In this document: in pieces, positions 20,201 to 23,438 of the stretch | Position numbering within the stretch: position 1 is the first letter of the stretch | Layout of the letters: each line of letters starts with the position of its first letter | Origin: Protostelium mycophagum | Lineage: Eukaryota > Evosea > Variosea > Protosteliida > Protosteliaceae | DNA: 23,438 nucleotides | NCBI GenBank assembly: GCA_002081555.1 | Contig: KV920968.1 | Span: 15,900-39,337, forward strand | Reading direction: 5' to 3' | Position numbers and translations under genes: made by a program | Notes under the pieces: generated by a model | Databases searched by the model: none | The model's input: the letters and a program-made list of their open reading frames with translations, nothing else | What the model was told of the DNA's origin: nothing

Positions 20201-23200
20201 CGAACAGAAACCAAAATGTGTGGAAAGCCTGAAGAAGTTTTTTTGTATACAATATGATTGGAATAGCTCTTACCAAAAGACTGAGCGTAATATAAGCCCT
20301 TGCCACACCGTCCATCATCTCATCTCCGAAATTTCTATCGCGAAGCATCTCATGTAATCTCATCATATCACAACCTTGGACTCCTTCGTTCAGTTGTGCA
20401 CAGAATTGGATCACTTCTTCCGTCGCATTTGGACCCTTGTAGACATTGTTGACGAACGTATCCGGTAGTTCGGTTGATTCTTCAATTACGTCTTCAATGT
20501 GGCAACAGATTATCTGTTGTGATCAGGTATTTGAGTTCGAGATTGATTATTTTTCCATTATTTTTAAACATAAAAATGTGGTATTTACGGTGTGAAATTG
20601 GTACCTCAGTCATGTGATAATACACGGATCTGTATAAATCCAAAATCCAAGTCTTACTCTCTGCTAGAGAACCTACATTCATGTAAACAACTCAGGATTG
20701 ATTGTATTCACCCTTTTCAACTACTTTAGTGATGGGACCATCTGTAAAGAGGTAAGGTCAGATTATGACTTCGAAGAGTAAAACCAAACACTTATAAAAG
20801 AACAACAAGATCACAATGCACTGACCGTCTCCTTTCACTGTATATTTTGCCAGGATTATGTTTCCGTCGAATCCCCTTTTCTCTTTGTAAATCTAAAGTC
20901 ATTCAATAAAATCAATTCGTGAGCATCACCTTTGTTTGTATCGCTTCTCCATGCAATTGTTTCGATTCTTCTGCCATAATGGCAGGCAGGGACTTGATCA
21001 ACTTGTCAAATGACGTCATCACCCCACCATGTGTCAGGATGTGGTAGAATTCAACATCTCTGTCCCTGGAATCTGTGCAAATCAGACATGTGAAGAACGA
21101 AAACACCCACTCAAAGCTTCTGCCCAGACAAGATACTTCGGTAGAACTCTATGCAGTACCGAGATTTTTAACCATTTGGTCAATCTATCTTCATTTCTCT
21201 GTGTCTCTAAATCCTTTGGCTGCATCACCTACGACTTTCAATATCCATTTCTCCAGGACAATACTCACTTCAGCAGCCGCATCAATCACGTCTTTACTCG
21301 CTTGGAGCACCATCCTTCCGTACAATTGTATTGCGCCCTCATTTCTGTTCCTCAGAAACATCCACATCATGGCTTGCTCTTGTTCCTGTCCCTCGGTTAC
21401 AGCATCTATGTCTGGTTCTATACCGCTATGCAGTCCTCTCCTGATGACATTCGTCCATTCAACCAATTCGGTTTTCATCACTTGCAACAGTCTATCCACA
21501 TGTGCTTGTTCTATAAGCATCCCGTGGACTTGGTTATACGTGTGGGCCCAAATGGGTATATTGCACTTCTCTTCCTATCGTATGTCGGTTTTTCAGAGAC
21601 GAAATGACGTGGTATTCACCAGGAAGACGAGACTGTCCTCTATGCTGGATTTCCTTTCGGTCATCATCAAGTTGACGTAGAAGAGGCTTCTTTGGATCTC
21701 TTTGATCAGTCCTGAACATTCTGCATCCTGTTGCGCCGTGCCAATCAACATCTGTTGATATTAGCTCTGAATGCGCGGTTTCTGCAAGGGCTATTGGTCG
21801 GAGCAGCGAAAACATAAAATGGCAATTTTCTGTGGCAAAATCACTTCACAAAGATGCGCAGGGAGCAAGTATTCAACTCCTTTAAATTTCTGGAGTGACT
21901 GTCTGTTTACCGTGCGCAGAGAGACTCTCGCTCACTCATATTTCCAAGCGAATCTTGGGTTCTTTCATATCGTACCAAATCATTTCCACAGACTCTTTCG
22001 TACCTCTCTCACTTCTTGCACTCTTGCACTCTCGCATTTATACGATGCTGGTTCTGCAGATATCTTTGCCAAGTTCCAGGCCATATTCTTCAGCACAATC
22101 TTACTGCCCCATTCTCTTACGACTAAACTCGCATGGGACCTCAGCAAGTTCAAGACTTGGGCGTATTGACGGAGGAGCGGGTTGAGATCTCCCTGGGTTG
22201 TGTAATCACAACCTTCGGCGGCCATGATGGGTGCCCAGAGGTTGTCTACAATTTTGCTTCTGGTTTCTTTAGTGTTTCTGTTCCTCGCGTCCATGTGTTC
22301 TACGTCGTGTTAATGTTATTTTATCATCGAAATGACCGAGAAATCTTTATATGAACAGAGACAGTTTAAATCTCACAGTGAAGACTCACCAAGCAACAGA
22401 ATGATGTCGTAATATTCGATTGAGATATCATTGAGATCAAGTCCACAAGAGGAGGTCATCAACCTGTGAGCATTTTGTACGGGCACCGAAGGAACTTTGG
22501 CCGAAAATACCACCTGAAGTCTTTCAGATAAATAATCAGACTTTCAGACTTACAGACTTTGGGCCATTTATCTCGTGTATATGGTTGAGTTGTTGGAATG
22601 TTACATTGAGATTGGGATCGTAAAACCACGCCTCTCTCTGTCAAAAATGTCAAAAATGTCAAAACATCAGATATGACATATTTGAAACGGACTGACATGG
22701 TCTCTGGGTCTGAGCTCCGGTCTAATCCTTGTGTCAATGTCAAAGATGTAGCCATTGATGGTGAAATGCTCGGTCTTCGATATGACAAGACTTCCTTCTT
22801 CATGATTGTAGGTGCAATATTCAAGATAGCATTCACCTCTCTCCTTCCGACTAATAGGTCAGCTTTGTGATTCTCAAAAACATTGTGGTATTCTGTTTAT
22901 CAACTGCAATTTTATGCCGAACAGAGGTCAGCCATATGTATGTCAGATTTTGTGGCAGTGAAAGTCATCTTGAATAAATTTGACACGGTCACCTCAAAAG
23001 GAAGATTTGATTGAGGCGGGCAGCGATATAGTGGATCTCATAACCCTCACTATGCGGTAACTTGACTGCTTTAAACTGTTTTTTTCAGTGGAATTCAATG
23101 TGATTTATGCTCAAGAATGTGTTGAAAGTCGATTCGCGGTTGTGTACCGTGATTACTACGTTAGTCTACCGCAGTTTTGGATTGGAAAAAACAATACATA

Positions 23201-23438
23201 TCATGACAAAACAAACAGAAATTTCCGCGCACCTCTCTCTGCCGATTCAGAAGGCAGACTTTAAAAACATTGGGGTGTACCGAGAAGTCATTATAGAGGA
23301 CGAATATTCCGTCTGTTGTGCAGGCAATACGGGTGATTTCGTAGGATCTGGTCGGGATTCTCCAACTCTCAGCGGGAATTGCGCTGTCGTTGCGCAATGA
23401 CCAGGCGTAAATCTACGCGAAATTTCATTCGGTTTTCT
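12622..23438 (-). CDS. Giant HERC-like HECT-domain protein, 5' end beyond window
   Basis: One gene of about 50 exons, joined by consistent intron phase, runs from past the right edge to the stop at 12622-12624. About 2,100 residues are visible. Exons read, among others: 22774-22697, 22637-22554, 22513-22390, 22299-21994, 21751-21620, 21565-21233, 20513-20274, 19163-18935, 18623-18432, 18362-18154, 18004-17765, 16855-16515, 15744-15625, 15555-15316 and 15219-15034. The long N-terminal part is helical, with few recognisable domains. A segment VGDLVDLHNSDYNWLNTG (16.9-17.1 kb) may be a small beta-barrel reader fold. FEWPDFFGQSPALCDYH lies near 15.6 kb. The region past 22.8 kb (ESWRIPTRSYEITRI, GIFVLYND) looks propeller-like but was not resolved into exons, and 21.75-21.99 kb is uncertain. 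T/A-ending codons are common, unlike the repeat and PH genes. The end is a HECT domain (separate entry). Confidence 0.8.
15937..16346 (-). other. Outlier 410-nt intron of the giant HECT gene
   Basis: The flanking exons end SIRWLLDSYM and continue AEDISNEQI, joining in phase 2 through GTAGAT...TTTCAG. At 410 nt it is about four to ten times longer than most introns here. It contains a perfect GAGGC-AAA-GCCTC hairpin (16245-16257). An open frame on the minus strand inside it (16401-16063) shows no family resemblance. Confidence 0.7.
19712..20026 (-). other. Outlier 315-nt intron of the giant HECT gene
   Basis: It joins RGNYE to EVEPLILTALRGF in phase 2 (GTAGGT...CTGAAG). It holds a CGGC-AAA-GCCG hairpin (19823-19833), the same loop and core as in the 410-nt intron. 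It also has an imperfect inverted repeat built on GGTGTTTT(T)GTACA about 90 nt apart. Confidence 0.65.
22638..22669 (-). repeat. Triple repeat of a branch-point-like motif before an acceptor
   Basis: Read on the minus strand, TTTTGACA occurs three times in tandem (TTTTGACATTTTTGACATTT, continuing to TTGACAG) at the 3' end of intron 22696-22638. It lies directly upstream of the exon starting REAWFYDPNL. Confidence 0.7.

Noticed and set aside
21534-21619. Continuation of the minus-strand frame ending YTHLGPHV
   Set aside because: Phase analysis places most of it in a 54-nt intron. The other frame joins cleanly to CNIPIWAHTYNQVHG.

Overview
The window reads as nuclear DNA of an intron-rich unicellular eukaryote with a very compact genome. 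Genes sit tens to a few hundred bases apart, introns are mostly 38-100 nt with GT-AG ends, and AATAAA-type poly(A) signals touch or overlap stop codons. There are no bacterial signals such as operons or Shine-Dalgarno sites. A free-living protist, perhaps amoebozoan-like, fits, but nothing here fixes the lineage. Exon structures were worked out by hand from reading-frame continuity, splice sites and remembered family alignments. Boundaries are marked where they are uncertain.

Layout, left to right. 1-1464: no convincing gene, with one nested hairpin. 1465-2101 (+): a small protein of five 35-residue repeats, followed by a 284-bp tandem duplication of its 3' end. 2819-4225 (+): a mitochondrial stomatin-like (SPFH/band 7) protein. 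It converges, 42 bp apart, on 4268-7193 (-): a PH domain, a Lys/Glu-rich middle and a C-terminal DUF4139-like domain. 7792-9153 (-): a secreted major royal jelly protein/yellow-family protein. 9507-10373 (-): eIF4E. 10587-12589 (+): kaptin (KPTN), head to head with eIF4E. 12622 to beyond 23438 (-): one giant gene of about 50 exons, ending in a HERC-like HECT domain that converges on kaptin with a 32-bp gap.

Functional links. Kaptin belongs to KICSTOR, which in animals restrains TORC1. eIF4E is the cap-binding factor whose availability TORC1 controls. Here the two appear to share one divergent promoter. The stomatin-like protein is predicted to be mitochondrial and the MRJP secreted. The PH-DUF4139 protein is probably membrane-associated. 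The giant HECT protein may be a pseudo-ligase, because the position of the catalytic cysteine reads as Asn and the N-lobe Gly-Gly motif is gone.

The most unusual items are the apparently inactive giant HECT protein, the PH/Lys-Glu/DUF4139 architecture, and the repeat gene whose repeat borders each carry a proto-splice site, only some of which hold an intron.
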